The notes: generated from the letters alone by a model not told the origin. A stretch of DNA of 64,000 bases from Paenibacillus tyrphae (GCF_024158745.1 NZ_JAMZAW010000012.1:62001-126000), one strand, 5' to 3'. Positions 25,706 through 33,893 are shown, counted from the first letter of the stretch. Program-made: numbers and translations.

Positions 25706-26677
25706 GTGAAACATTACGTAGGAATCGATATCGGCGGTACCAATATGGTTTGCGGTTTGACGGACGAGACGGGGCGGACGCTGCGCATGACGAAGGTGGC
25801 GACCGAGGCGCAGCGGGGCAGCGAGGACGTGATTGAGCGGCTGGGAAAGGCCGTGAGCGCATTGATCGCGGAAGCCGGCGTATCGCCTGAGGCGGTCGGC
25901 ATCGGGATTCCCGGGTTCGTCGACCATGTGAACGGCGTGTCGGTGCTCGCCGTCAACCTCGGTTGGAAAAACGTCCCAATAACGTCGGAGCTGAGCAAGC
26001 ATCTCGGCGGACTGCCTGTTTACCTCAACCACGATGTGCGGATGTATGTGTACGGCGAGGCAGTAGCCGGAGCCGGACAAGGCTACAAGCACGTATTCGG
26101 TCTTACGGTCGGGACGGGCCTCGCGGCGGCGATGGTGAACGAAGGCAGACTGTATTACGGCAGCGGCGGACGCGCCGGCGAATTCGGACACATCCCGGTG
26201 CCTGGCCTTGAATACCATTGCAATTGCGGGATGACCGGGTGCCTGGAGACGGCCGTCTCGGCAACGGGCATTGCCCGTCAAGCGAGGGAAGCGGTACAGC
26301 GGGGCGAATCGACGATATTGGCCGAGCGTTTCGCCGGAGACAAGCTTCAGCAGCTGACGGCCGCGGACGTATCCCGCGCATACGACGAAGGAGACCCTGC
26401 GGCGATTGCCGTGATGGAGCGCACGGGGACGCTGCTTGGCCGGGGCTTGGCGGCGGCGATTCCGCTGTTCAGCCCGGAGGCGATCGTGATCGGCGGCGGC
26501 GGGTCGCTGGCGGGCGAGCGATTGTTCGCGCCGATGCGCAAAGAAATCGAGCGGTCCACGCTTTCGTTCTACTTGGACGATCTCGCCATCAAGCCGGCTG
26601 AACGGATTGAAGATGCGGGCGTCGTCGGCAGCGCGCTGTATGCGAAGCAGCGTCTGAACGGAACGGATATTGTATAA
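25706..26677 (+). CDS. ROK family sugar kinase
   Basis: The 323-residue product starts MKHYVGIDIGGTN, the phosphate-1 motif of ROK kinases. It contains LNHDVRMYVYGEAVAG (catalytic Asp), GTGLAAAM, the HxGxC-type zinc site GEFGHIPV...EYHCNCGMTGCLE and VIGGGGSLAG. ROK kinases phosphorylate glucose, allose, GlcNAc, ManNAc or similar. The GTG at 25706 follows AGAGGAG, a better start than the frame's earlier ATG next to the deoR stop. Pairing with a DeoR regulator but no transporter leaves the substrate open. Confidence 0.92.
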   Translation: MKHYVGIDIGGTNMVCGLTDETGRTLRMTKVATEAQRGSEDVIERLGKAVSALIAEAGVSPEAVGIGIPGFVDHVNGVSVLAVNLGWKNVPITSELSKHLGGLPVYLNHDVRMYVYGEAVAGAGQGYKHVFGLTVGTGLAAAMVNEGRLYYGSGGRAGEFGHIPVPGLEYHCNCGMTGCLETAVSATGIARQAREAVQRGESTILAERFAGDKLQQLTAADVSRAYDEGDPAAIAVMERTGTLLGRGLAAAIPLFSPEAIVIGGGGSLAGERLFAPMRKEIERSTLSFYLDDLAIKPAERIEDAGVVGSALYAKQRLNGTDIV

Positions 26678-26889
26678 CAATAAAAAATGGAACCGTCACT
26701 GTCCGGGGGCAGCGTGCGGTTCCATTTCTTTTTGTGCTTATCCAGTAAACGTCTCTGTTTCTCATGCAGCGTCGGGGTCGCGCGTTCGACGGGAACGACG
26801 CCGTGCCAGCTTCCGCGGTTCAGCTCGGGATTGCGAGAGCCTTCGCGCTCCAGCTTCCGCCGTTTTTTCCATGCTTGACTTTTGGCCAT
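26569..26889 (-). CDS. small conserved basic protein (MAKSQAWKKRRKLE type)
   Basis: ATG at 26889 follows AGGAGGTG. The N-terminal part, MAKSQAWKKRRKLEREG...NPELNRGSW, then VERATPTLHEKQRRLLDKHKKKWNRTLP, resembles a small basic protein I have seen annotated as hypothetical in Bacillales; its function is unknown. In such proteins the conserved part ends near WNRTLP. Here the frame continues to a stop at 26569, giving 106 residues, with the last 36 codons running antisense into the ROK kinase gene. The terminator stem lies within the coding region. A shorter native protein lost its stop, or the tail is real. Confidence 0.7.
   Translation of the reverse strand: MAKSQAWKKRRKLEREGSRNPELNRGSWHGVVPVERATPTLHEKQRRLLDKHKKKWNRTLPPDSDGSIFYCYTISVPFRRCFAYSALPTTPASSIRSAGLMARSSK
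26683..26733. terminator. bidirectional terminator between ROK kinase and the small minus gene
   Basis: AAATGGAACCG (26685-26695) pairs perfectly with CGGTTCCATTT (26717-26727). A T-rich run follows on each strand. The stem overlaps coding DNA for WNRTL of the minus-strand protein. Confidence 0.85.
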
Positions 26890-27062
26890 GTCGGCACCTC
26901 CTGAATCGGTATCCATTTTATTATACGCTTCTTGAAGGACGATGACCAGACGGCGGGAGTTTGACAGTTTTGCGGCGAACTGTGCAACCGGTTGTACCGC
27001 TTCTTCTTTCATGGTAACCTTGGAAGGGATAAACATGCGACTGAACAGGAGTGGGACTTGCC

Positions 27063-27383
27063 TTGACATACGATGCGATTTATTGGCTCATGTTGGGAGC
27101 CGGATTTGTAGTAACGGGACTCGTTGGGATTCTGATGATGTGGAAGACGGAAAAGCTGCTGATTTCGTTTCTGGCAGGGACAGCCGTCAACATTCTGCTG
27201 ACGGCGGGTGCGGTCTGGTGGTGGTCGTCGGCTTTTGCGGGCTCCGAGCAGCAGTTTTCCCGGATGTTCGGTCTGTTCGGACTGGGCGTTTCGTTTGCGA
27301 ATAATGAGGTGCTGCTGTTTTTCGCCCAACTGATTATGAAGAAAAAAATCGGCGGCGACCCGGCCCCAGACGCAGACGCCTAG
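27063..27383 (+). CDS. small membrane protein, three hydrophobic helices
   Basis: The product (106 residues) has helices at about 5-26, 34-58 and 70-92 (YWLMLGAGFVVTGLVGILMMW, LISFLAGTAVNILLTAGAVWWW, GLFGLGVSFANNEVLLFFAQLIM) and a basic tail KKKIGGDPAPDADA. The start is uncertain: TTG at 27063 lies 11 bases after AGGAG; GTG at 27051 is inside that site. No domain is recognised. Confidence 0.6.
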   Translation: MTYDAIYWLMLGAGFVVTGLVGILMMWKTEKLLISFLAGTAVNILLTAGAVWWWSSAFAGSEQQFSRMFGLFGLGVSFANNEVLLFFAQLIMKKKIGGDPAPDADA

Positions 27384-27400
27384 TTACAGGAATCATTCAA

Positions 27401-27456
27401 ATGTAACAAAACTGTAATCTGAATTTCATCCTGCGTTAACGTTCCTTGCCTATAAT
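27401..27456 (+). promoter_or_regulatory. PhoP-box-like repeats with a TATAAT promoter
   Basis: TGTAA occurs at 27402 and 27413, exactly 11 bases apart, and weaker copies (TTTCA at 27424, GTTAA at 27435) continue the 11-base spacing. On the minus strand the strong copies read TTACA, the PhoP repeat type. A perfect -10 TATAAT lies at 27451-27456 without a good -35. PhoP boxes sit about 20-60 bases ahead of the start, as here. Confidence 0.4.
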
Positions 27457-27462
27457 AACAAT

Positions 27463-27531
27463 CGACCCCCTTTTTAATATATAAATTCCTTGACAGCCTG
27501 CAATCCCAAAGATTGCAGGCTCTTTGTTTTT
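27463..27531 (+). ncRNA. possible small RNA, about 68 bases
   Basis: The TATAAT promoter at 27451 fires into a stretch without a gene that ends in a strong terminator 60 bases later. The next gene lies on the opposite strand. A short RNA with a GCCTGCAATC/GATTGCAGGC 3' hairpin is therefore predicted. Nothing in the sequence matches a known RNA family that I recognise. Confidence 0.35.
27496..27531 (+). terminator. strong intrinsic terminator
   Basis: GCCTGCAATC (27496-27505) pairs perfectly with GATTGCAGGC (27511-27520) over a CCAAA loop and is followed by TCTTTGTTTTT. Confidence 0.9.
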
Positions 27532-27536
27532 GGCGC

Positions 27537-28910
27537 TTACATCCCTTGATACATGCTTTCGTCGTAGCCTCTTCCGGCTGTCAGCGGGTTCGAGGTCAGC
27601 TTCGGATTGGGGAAGCTGCTCGACGGGTATCTTCGGCGCACTTCGTTTGCGGAGATCGCGATCATTTTCGGCGTCAGCAGCGCGGTCTTCGTGTCCAGTC
27701 TCCGCTTGCCCTGCGGGTGGATGACGTACAGCAGCCACCGTAAATAAAGCTTGGAACAGAATAAAAAGATGCCCTTGGGCAGATCGGAGACGGTAAATCC
27801 GAGCTGCGAAGCGCCGCGATGAATGATCGAGACGCCGTATAAGCCTTTCACGTCACGGAGCGCCGGATCGGTGGCCAGCCGTTCGGATACGTGCGGCAAG
27901 CACCGCTCCATCGCACGGATTAATTGTACAGCCAGCTGCATTGGAGATCTGGCCTGCATCCCGAAGCCGAGCAGCGTCGCATTGTCGAGGTGAAGCTCCA
28001 TGACGTGGTCGCCCGGTTCGATGAATTGTCCGTCATTCAGCGGAATCCGTTTGCCATGATACCGGCACAGCCGAAACTGGAGCAGCGCGTTCGACGGATC
28101 GATCGGCCGCACATGAAGCAGCAATTGAAAGAACCGTTCCCACTGCAGCCAGACCGCGGCAATCCATCGTTTTCGCTTCGGCCGGTCCGCAGGCAGACGA
28201 TCCTCCGGCTCGCTCAGCGGAAACCGCTCGTCGATGCGGACGAACGTGAAGCCGCGGCGCGCCGTTTCCGTCAAAAATTCATCGAGCGCGGCGATCATGA
28301 GCTCCGGCGCATCCGGGTCCGCTCCGAGCGTATCGCCGCTGTCATGAAGCACGATCACCGAACCGCTCTGAAGCTGGGCGAACAACCGCTGCTTGATGGT
28401 GTCCTTGCCCGTCCGGTTGAGCCAATCCCCCACAATAAGCGACCAGAGCACGATGCGGAATCGCCGGGACAGAAAAAAGTCAAAGATGTTCACAACCCCC
28501 CAGGGGGGACGATAAAATTGAGGGGACTTGCCGGTAATTTTCTCGATCGCCTCGGCGGTCCGGTTAATTTGCTTTCTGACCTTCCAAGGCATCATCAAGG
28601 CATTGGTGCGGTGGACATAATTGTGAACCCCGATCAGGTGGCCCTCGTTGTGCATGCGCAGAATCAATTCGGGGTAACGTTCCGCCTTGGACCCGAGCAC
28701 GAAAAAGGTCGCTTTGACACCGTGCCGTGCCAGCAGGTCGAGCAGAATCGGCGTATATTTCGGGTCCGGACCGTCATCGAAGGTGAGCGCAATGCCGTGC
28801 TCGGTGTTTTCTTTCGGGTAGGCGCCCAGCGAGAAGACGCGCATGAGAAACGTAGGGATTAGCGTATATAAAGTAAGGACGATAACGAGAATCGTGATCG
28901 ATTCAGCCAT
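27537..28910 (-). CDS. polysaccharide deacetylase with C-terminal YkoP-like domain
   Basis: The 457-residue protein has an N-terminal membrane anchor (about 5-28), a NodB deacetylase domain (about 38-240) and a C-terminal domain (about 265-440). NodB motifs are complete: TFDDGPDP at 43-50, the metal His pair at 96 and 100 (GVHNYVHR), RPPWG and VLHDSG. The second domain (LQFRLCRYHGKRIPLNDGQFIEPGDHVMELHLDN) resembles YkoP of Bacillus. The enzyme probably removes acetyl groups from a cell-surface polymer outside the membrane. Its start overlaps the MFS gene stop by 8 bases, so all three genes of the run are co-translated. Confidence 0.9.
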   Translation of the reverse strand: MAESITILVIVLTLYTLIPTFLMRVFSLGAYPKENTEHGIALTFDDGPDPKYTPILLDLLARHGVKATFFVLGSKAERYPELILRMHNEGHLIGVHNYVHRTNALMMPWKVRKQINRTAEAIEKITGKSPQFYRPPWGVVNIFDFFLSRRFRIVLWSLIVGDWLNRTGKDTIKQRLFAQLQSGSVIVLHDSGDTLGADPDAPELMIAALDEFLTETARRGFTFVRIDERFPLSEPEDRLPADRPKRKRWIAAVWLQWERFFQLLLHVRPIDPSNALLQFRLCRYHGKRIPLNDGQFIEPGDHVMELHLDNATLLGFGMQARSPMQLAVQLIRAMERCLPHVSERLATDPALRDVKGLYGVSIIHRGASQLGFTVSDLPKGIFLFCSKLYLRWLLYVIHPQGKRRLDTKTALLTPKMIAISANEVRRRYPSSSFPNPKLTSNPLTAGRGYDESMYQGM

Positions 28911-30072
28911 GCTCCATCACTCTTTCTACAGGAACGAAACAATAAAACAAAGCAATCCCCCCTAGCAGAGCTGCACTGGTCAATACGGCGGCCGGTTCAT
29001 GAAACGCGGCGGCCAGCCATCCGCCGATCACCGGACCGATGGCGACACCGATCCCTTCCACGCTTGAAAACAATCCCCAGCCGAGGCCCTGCTGGTTTTT
29101 CGGCACATAGTCCGCCAGAAGGGCATTCCACGCCGGAAGGACGGCTGAGTAGGCAAAGCCGAGGACCGCGGCGATCAAGACGGCGGTAGACAGCGTCGTA
29201 ACCCTGGTGAGAAGGAAGAGAGCGGCAGCCATCGCCCCGAACCCGAGGATGAGAAACCATTTGCGTCCCCGGCGGTCGGACCATTTTCCCATCGGGATCA
29301 GGAATAGGACCGTTAAAGCGCCTCCGGCCATTAGAACGAGCGAGTAGCCGCTGTGACTGATGCCCAGCGTATTGGCGGCAAAGCTCGGCAGGATCGGAAC
29401 GAGCATGCCGGCAGCCGCCGTTTGCAGAATCATGCCGGGAAGCAGAGGCTTCATCGTTTTCATTCGTTCCCACAGAAGCTCCGCCTGACGTTTCAGCGGG
29501 ATGTAGGTTTGCTTGGAGGCGACTTCGTTTTTCATCCGCAGCGCCAGCAACCATCCGAGAGCCCACAAGCCGACCATTAGCCAGAAGGAGAGCCGGTATC
29601 CTTTATCGATCAAAAAGTTGATAACGACCGGCCCGGACCCTAAGCCGACCAGCCATATCGTATAAAGGATGCCCATTTGGGACGCCCGATTCTCCTCCTT
29701 AATTTTACTGAGGCAGACAAGCCATACCGGAGAGACGCCAATGCCGAATACGGCGGCCGCTGCAATAAGCACCCATGCCTGATGGAAGTAGTACATGGCG
29801 AGCAGGCCGAGCAGCGAAACGAACAAACCGGAATGAAGAATAAGCCGGAGCGAAAAGCGATCGAGCAAATAACCGGCCAAGCATTTGATCGCCGTATCCG
29901 AGACGTAATGGACGGACACGGCGGCGCCGACAACGGCGACGGAAAGACCAAGAATACCCGTAGCATAGGTCGGCAAAAAGGAGACCAGATAGGCGCCCCG
30001 AACGAATTCGACCAAAAACAAAATGAGCGCAAGCGGTAGTACGTCTTTGTCTATTGCGATTTTTCGCAGCAC
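28903..30072 (-). CDS. MFS transporter, 12 TM
   Basis: The 389-residue product has 12 membrane helices with the MFS pattern (LDRFSLRLILHSG motif A region and GKWSDRRGRKWFL in the second half). The start is taken at GTG 30072, with AGGAGGTG about 10 bases upstream. It lies between a UgtP-like glycosyltransferase and a deacetylase. Transport of a lipid-linked or soluble glycoconjugate is a possible role given its partners, because LplT and LtaA-type MFS proteins move glycolipids, but the sequence does not decide it. Confidence 0.85.
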   Translation of the reverse strand: MLRKIAIDKDVLPLALILFLVEFVRGAYLVSFLPTYATGILGLSVAVVGAAVSVHYVSDTAIKCLAGYLLDRFSLRLILHSGLFVSLLGLLAMYYFHQAWVLIAAAAVFGIGVSPVWLVCLSKIKEENRASQMGILYTIWLVGLGSGPVVINFLIDKGYRLSFWLMVGLWALGWLLALRMKNEVASKQTYIPLKRQAELLWERMKTMKPLLPGMILQTAAAGMLVPILPSFAANTLGISHSGYSLVLMAGGALTVLFLIPMGKWSDRRGRKWFLILGFGAMAAALFLLTRVTTLSTAVLIAAVLGFAYSAVLPAWNALLADYVPKNQQGLGWGLFSSVEGIGVAIGPVIGGWLAAAFHEPAAVLTSAALLGGIALFYCFVPVERVMEHG

Positions 30073-30121
30073 CTGTCCTAAACACCTCCTGTATGACAAG
30101 CAAAAAGCCGAGCCTCCCGCT

Positions 30122-31261
30122 CTAGCCGAAAAGTCCGGTCCTGGTAGGGGAGAGACTTTCGAGCATATCCGAGACGACCGCCTCCGCCGCATCTCCGCGG
30201 TACAATTCCTCCATGGCAGCCTTCATTCGTTCCGTTTGTCCGGGGAGAGAGACGATCCGCTTCACGAGCGAAGTCAACTCATCCGGGCGCTGCGCAATTT
30301 CGACCGCTCCTTGCTGCGCCAAGAAGCGGGCATTTTCTTTCTCCTGGCCGGGAAGGGGGCGGAAGACGATAACCGGCAGACGCATGGCCAGTGCTTCCGA
30401 GAGCGTAATGCCTCCGGCTTTCGTAATTAAGCACGACGAGATCGCCATAAGCTCATGAATGTGCTCCACGTAGCCGAGAATGCGGACGCGGGAATGCCCG
30501 GCAAACGATGCTTCGATCTGCTCCTGAAGCGGTTTGTTTCTGCCGCATACAAAGACAAGCTCGATTTCGTCCAACCGGAGCAGCGCGTGCCCCATCCGGC
30601 TGATGTGCTTCAAGACGCCGTAGGCTCCGGCCATCAGGAGAACGACGGGCTTGGAAGGCTCGATGCCATGCTTCCGGCAGACGTCCTGCCGCCGGATCGG
30701 CTCGCTGAACGGGCTGCGCAGCGGGATGCCGCTCACCTCAATGCGGTGCTCCGGCACGCCGGAAGCGGCGATCTGCCGCTTTAACTGCTCCGTGGCTACG
30801 TAATATTTATCAATATCCGGGTGAATCCAGCGCTGGTGAAGGACAAAGTCGGTTAATATGGTATACGTCCGGACGGCCGTACCGTTGCCGGATATCAGCC
30901 CGGAGACGACCGGCAGCGGAAACGTATAAATAATCGCATCGGGCCGTTCGGCCTGCAGCATTTGCTTGAATTTGCGCGTACCGAACCGGTTCAGCATTTT
31001 TGTAAACGCCGTATCGTGCTTTAAATGCTGGGTCAAATAAAAGCTCCAGCCGTATAAATCCGGCCCCAAGGTAGAGCTTTTCAGATAAACGTAACGGGTA
31101 ACGGCATTCATGAAGGGGTGGGCCTCCGCAAGCAGGTCCACAAGCTTGACCCGGTCGACTCCCAAGCGGGCAAAACGCTGTTGCAGCGCTTTGGCCACCT
31201 GGAGATGGCCGTCGCCGTAGCTGGCGTATAAAATCAAAATGTTGGGGTTAGCTTCAGTCAT
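30122..31261 (-). CDS. UgtP/MGDG-synthase-like glycosyltransferase
   Basis: The 379-residue product is a GT28 (MurG fold) enzyme: N-terminal ILILYASYGDGHLQVAKALQQRF, an MGDG-synthase motif HPFMNAVTRYVYLK, and the sugar-nucleotide site ITKAGGITLSEALAMRLPVIVFRPLPGQEKENARFL. UgtP proteins transfer glucose to diacylglycerol to build glycolipid anchors. It starts an operon with an MFS transporter and a deacetylase, on the same strand with a 49-base gap. Glycolipid synthesis, export and remodelling is a reasonable but untested picture. Confidence 0.9.
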   Translation of the reverse strand: MTEANPNILILYASYGDGHLQVAKALQQRFARLGVDRVKLVDLLAEAHPFMNAVTRYVYLKSSTLGPDLYGWSFYLTQHLKHDTAFTKMLNRFGTRKFKQMLQAERPDAIIYTFPLPVVSGLISGNGTAVRTYTILTDFVLHQRWIHPDIDKYYVATEQLKRQIAASGVPEHRIEVSGIPLRSPFSEPIRRQDVCRKHGIEPSKPVVLLMAGAYGVLKHISRMGHALLRLDEIELVFVCGRNKPLQEQIEASFAGHSRVRILGYVEHIHELMAISSCLITKAGGITLSEALAMRLPVIVFRPLPGQEKENARFLAQQGAVEIAQRPDELTSLVKRIVSLPGQTERMKAAMEELYRGDAAEAVVSDMLESLSPTRTGLFG

Positions 31262-31446
31262 AGTTTTTCACGCACCTTAGTTCTCATTCAGATTCGCGAA
31301 ACAATGGTGAAGTTGTGGAAGGGGGGCAAGAAGGCCCCATCATTATCATATACGAGTTTGCGAAAAGGTACAAAAAATTGAGGAAATTTTCTGATTTGTC
31401 CCATAGGACATCCTATTCGCCCGGAGTGCAACTTAGGCGCAAAGCC

Positions 31447-31476
31447 AAAAAAATCGGCTCCTTGGATAGGAGCCGA
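31447..31476 (-). terminator. terminator after azoR
   Basis: TCGGCTCCT (31454-31462) pairs with AGGAGCCGA (31468-31476) around TGGAT; the A-run at 31447-31453 is the minus-strand U-run. Confidence 0.9.
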
Positions 31477-31497
31477 CGGTGTATCGAAGCTGTGAAA

Positions 31498-32124
31498 TTA
31501 GAACGTGGACGCGGCTTGCGCGGCTTGACGAAGACCGGCTTCCACGATTTCCGCGTTGCGGTCCGGGAATTGGTTGTGGCCTTCGACAACGACCGAAGTC
31601 AGGTGCGTTACGCCGATGAAGCCCATGATCGTTTTAACATAATTCAGCGACATTTCCATGGATGTCATCGGTCCTTCGGAATAAACGCTGCCGCGTGCGT
31701 TCAGCAGAGCAACCTTTTTATCGGTAACGAGACCTTGCGGTCCTTGCTCCGTATATTTAAACGTTTTGCCGGCTTGGCAGAGGTAATACAGGTACGTCGT
31801 CAATTGAGCCGGAATCGTGAAGTTCCAGAGCGGGAACGCGAAGACGACTTTGTCCGCAGCCAGGAATTGATCCAGATAGGCGTTGGCGACATCGGCCGCC
31901 GCTTTTTCTTCCGCAGTCAGCTCCATGCCTTTGCCTTGCTTGAACAGGCCGGTCATCATGACGGAATTGTAATAAGGCGGGTTGGCTGCAAACAGGTCGA
32001 GCTCGGTGATTTGGTCTTGCGGGTTAGCTTCACGGTACGATTTCAGGAATTCGTCATACAGCTTTACGCTAACGGCTTGATCGGCCGGGCGGTCGTTCGC
32101 TTTAATAAAAAGTACGTTGGACAT
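31498..32124 (-). CDS. azoR: FMN-dependent NADH-azoreductase
   Basis: The 208-residue flavodoxin-fold protein has the AzoR pattern: VLFIKANDRPADQAVSVKLYDEF, FAFPLWNFTIPAQL for FMN binding, and NARGSVYSEGP. It reduces quinones and azo dyes with NADH and protects against electrophiles. Known homologues (AzoR1/AzoR2 of Bacillus) are controlled by MarR/DUF24-type repressors. The upstream inverted repeat ACTTAC-N5-GTAAGT overlaps its promoter. A strong AAAGGAGGC site precedes the ATG. Confidence 0.95.
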   Translation of the reverse strand: MSNVLFIKANDRPADQAVSVKLYDEFLKSYREANPQDQITELDLFAANPPYYNSVMMTGLFKQGKGMELTAEEKAAADVANAYLDQFLAADKVVFAFPLWNFTIPAQLTTYLYYLCQAGKTFKYTEQGPQGLVTDKKVALLNARGSVYSEGPMTSMEMSLNYVKTIMGFIGVTHLTSVVVEGHNQFPDRNAEIVEAGLRQAAQAASTF

Positions 32125-32182
32125 AAAAATAAAGCCTCCTTTTAATGTGGCAAAAAAGTTATTGGGTCAATCAAAATTAATA

Positions 32183-32229
32183 ACTTACTTTATGTAAGTA
32201 TAATAAAACATGTAACTTACTAAAGTCAA
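32183..32229 (-). promoter_or_regulatory. azoR promoter with inverted-repeat operator
   Basis: On the minus strand -35 TTGACT (32229-32224), an 18-base spacer and -10 TATTAT (32205-32200) precede the gene. The inverted repeat ACTTAC-TTTAT-GTAAGT (32183-32199) lies directly downstream of the -10, and a further half site GTAACTTAC lies at 32212-32220 between the boxes. Binding would block transcription. Confidence 0.65.
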
Positions 32230-32318
32230 GTGTTAATTTTAAATTTAAAATAAAAGTATAGCCGGTTTCCGGGAGTGGGAAGCTAATCGCAGCGAAGCGA
32301 CGGAAAGGAAGAATGGCT

Positions 32319-32681
32319 ATGAATCCGATTGAACATGTGGTATGCCGCCGGGTGTTGGAACGCGGCGACCAGCTATGCGCGGATGTCGAAGTTCGTGTCA
32401 AAGGGAGGGACAACCATCTGGTGGTGTTGTTCGCGGAGTCGCAGGATAACAATTACGATATGGTGATGGTGCTGGAAAAAGATGCGGACCGCGATATCGA
32501 TTGGTACGACAATGATTTGCATGCCGCTTACGTCGATGTCACGGAGAAGCTGTTCGCGGACGAAGCGGGAGAGACGCATTGGAATCCGAGGGAAGCGTTT
32601 AAAGAGCAGGTACTGAGCTACGGGGACGTTCGGGAGCAGATCCGGCAGCAGCTGAAGGAAGCGCGGTTGCAGAAGGTGTAA
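32319..32681 (+). CDS. conserved-looking hypothetical protein, 120 residues
   Basis: The start is taken at ATG 32319, with AAAGGAA 8 bases upstream; ATG at 32313 lies too close to the site. The protein is soluble and acidic with alternating strands and helices (HVVCRRVLERGDQLCADVEVRVKG, NHLVVLFAESQDNNYDMVMVLEKDAD, AAYVDVTEKLF, EAFKEQVLSYGDVREQIRQQLKEA). No domain is recognised. It is followed by a terminator shared with the converging gene. Confidence 0.65.
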   Translation: MNPIEHVVCRRVLERGDQLCADVEVRVKGRDNHLVVLFAESQDNNYDMVMVLEKDADRDIDWYDNDLHAAYVDVTEKLFADEAGETHWNPREAFKEQVLSYGDVREQIRQQLKEARLQKV

Positions 32682-32702
32682 GCCATACGGCAGGAAAACA
32701 AA

Positions 32703-32742
32703 AAACAGACGTCTGCGCCTTGAGGCGGGCCGTCTGTTTCTT
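32703..32742. terminator. bidirectional terminator
   Basis: AAACAGACG (32703-32711) pairs with CGTCTGTTT (32731-32739), with an inner GCC/GGC stem; A-rich and T-rich flanks serve both converging genes. Confidence 0.8.
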
Positions 32743-32753
32743 AATTTGCCAGC

Positions 32754-33029
32754 TCAGCGCTTCTTGTTCGTCGGGCGCGGCGTGTATTTGCGCTCGTTTC
32801 CGTCCCAACGGAAGTTCGCGATAAAAAAGCCGATAATCCCGAATACGATGATGCGGATCGTAAACCAGGACGCCGTAAGCGTTTGCTGCGTGAGCCATTC
32901 GATCGCCGTGAACAGCACCGCCAGCGAGATCCCCCACATAGCAACGCCGTAGTACATGACATATCTCGCTTTGCCTAACTGCCGCGTTTTTTGCCACTTG
33001 GCGGCCTTGTCTTCATTTGCTGTACTCAT
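32754..33029 (-). CDS. small membrane protein, two TM helices
   Basis: The 91-residue product has a charged N-terminal segment (MSTANEDKAAKWQKTRQLGKARY), two helices (YYGVAMWGISLAVLFTAIEWL and FTIRIIVFGIIGFFIANF) and a basic tail (RWDGNERKYTPRPTNKKR). The arrangement looks like widespread small Bacillales membrane proteins of unknown function. No close neighbour shares its direction. Confidence 0.7.
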   Translation of the reverse strand: MSTANEDKAAKWQKTRQLGKARYVMYYGVAMWGISLAVLFTAIEWLTQQTLTASWFTIRIIVFGIIGFFIANFRWDGNERKYTPRPTNKKR

Positions 33030-33161
33030 GGACTGGTTGTTCCCCCCGATTGCTTCATGGACAAACCATTCGCGAAGCAGCCGGTAAATTCCTGCCTGTT
33101 CGGGAAACGTTCACAACTGATTTTTTGAAAGACGGCTCGTGACGTACGGGCGGGGCAAACC

Positions 33162-33191
33162 GTGACCGATTATGGCAATTTGTGGTACAAT
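33162..33191 (+). promoter_or_regulatory. promoter of the TPR gene
   Basis: GTGACC (33162-33167), an 18-base spacer and TACAAT (33186-33191) look like a sigma-A promoter. This argues against the upstream GTG at 33162 as a translation start. Confidence 0.5.
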
Positions 33192-33227
33192 CGGTGGGAG
33201 AATAAGCGAAAGGCAGGTACGCCAGGC

Positions 33228-33893
33228 GTGAGCAAAGTCTTTATCTTTTCTTTATTATGGTGGGTCACCGGAAATCCGTTTGTGGCCTTTCTTGTGCTGC
33301 TGATCATCCTGTACATGGTTGACCGCCGCTTTGTCGGCTTGACCCCAAGTATTTTCCAGCCGCTGAAGAGGGCGCGGCGTTTGTCCCGCCTGAAGGAGGA
33401 GCTTCGGCTCAATCCGCATCATACGTCGACCAAGCTGGAAATCGCCCGAATTTATATGGAGCAAAAAAAATACGGCGAGGCGCTCGAACTGTTGGTTGAG
33501 GTGGCGAGAGTGATGGACGATTCCGCGGACGTGCTCAGCGAGCAGGGCATCTGCGAATTGAAGCTGGGACGGACGGAGGAGGGCGAACGCCTCTTGCTGC
33601 GCGCGCTGGAGCTGAACCCGCGGGTAAAGTACGGCGAGCCTTATTTGCGGCTGGGCGAAGCGTTCGCAGCCAGCGATCCGGAGAAGGCGATCCGTTATCT
33701 GGAGCGGTTCGGGGAAGTCAACTCTTCGTCCTGCGAAGCATATTACCGGCTCGGTCTGCTGTACCGGGGGCTCGGGCGAAACGAAGAAGCCCGCCGGGCG
33801 TTCCGCGAAGCAGTGGAACTGTACCGGGGGCTTCCCAAATACAAGCGGCGCCACGAACGGCGCTGGGCGCTTCTCGCCCGCATGAAATCATAA
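33228..33893 (+). CDS. membrane-anchored tetratricopeptide repeat protein
   Basis: The 221-residue product has an N-terminal hydrophobic anchor (about 2-35, VFIFSLLWWVTGNPFVAFLVLLIILYMVD) and four to five TPR units from about 60 to the end (STKLEIARIYMEQKKYGEALELL, SADVLSEQGICELKLGRTEEGERLL, GEPYLRLGEAFAASDPEKAIRYL, CEAYYRLGLLYRGLGRNEEARRAF). The GTG at 33228 is chosen since the open frame upstream overlaps the promoter. TPR proteins act as scaffolds. The last 6 bases overlap the converging thiO stop. Confidence 0.8.
   Translation: MSKVFIFSLLWWVTGNPFVAFLVLLIILYMVDRRFVGLTPSIFQPLKRARRLSRLKEELRLNPHHTSTKLEIARIYMEQKKYGEALELLVEVARVMDDSADVLSEQGICELKLGRTEEGERLLLRALELNPRVKYGEPYLRLGEAFAASDPEKAIRYLERFGEVNSSSCEAYYRLGLLYRGLGRNEEARRAFREAVELYRGLPKYKRRHERRWALLARMKS

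Noticed and set aside
33162-33227. Longer start of the TPR protein at GTG 33162
   Set aside because: That GTG is part of a promoter-like -35, with TACAAT 18 bases later; GTG 33228 is better.
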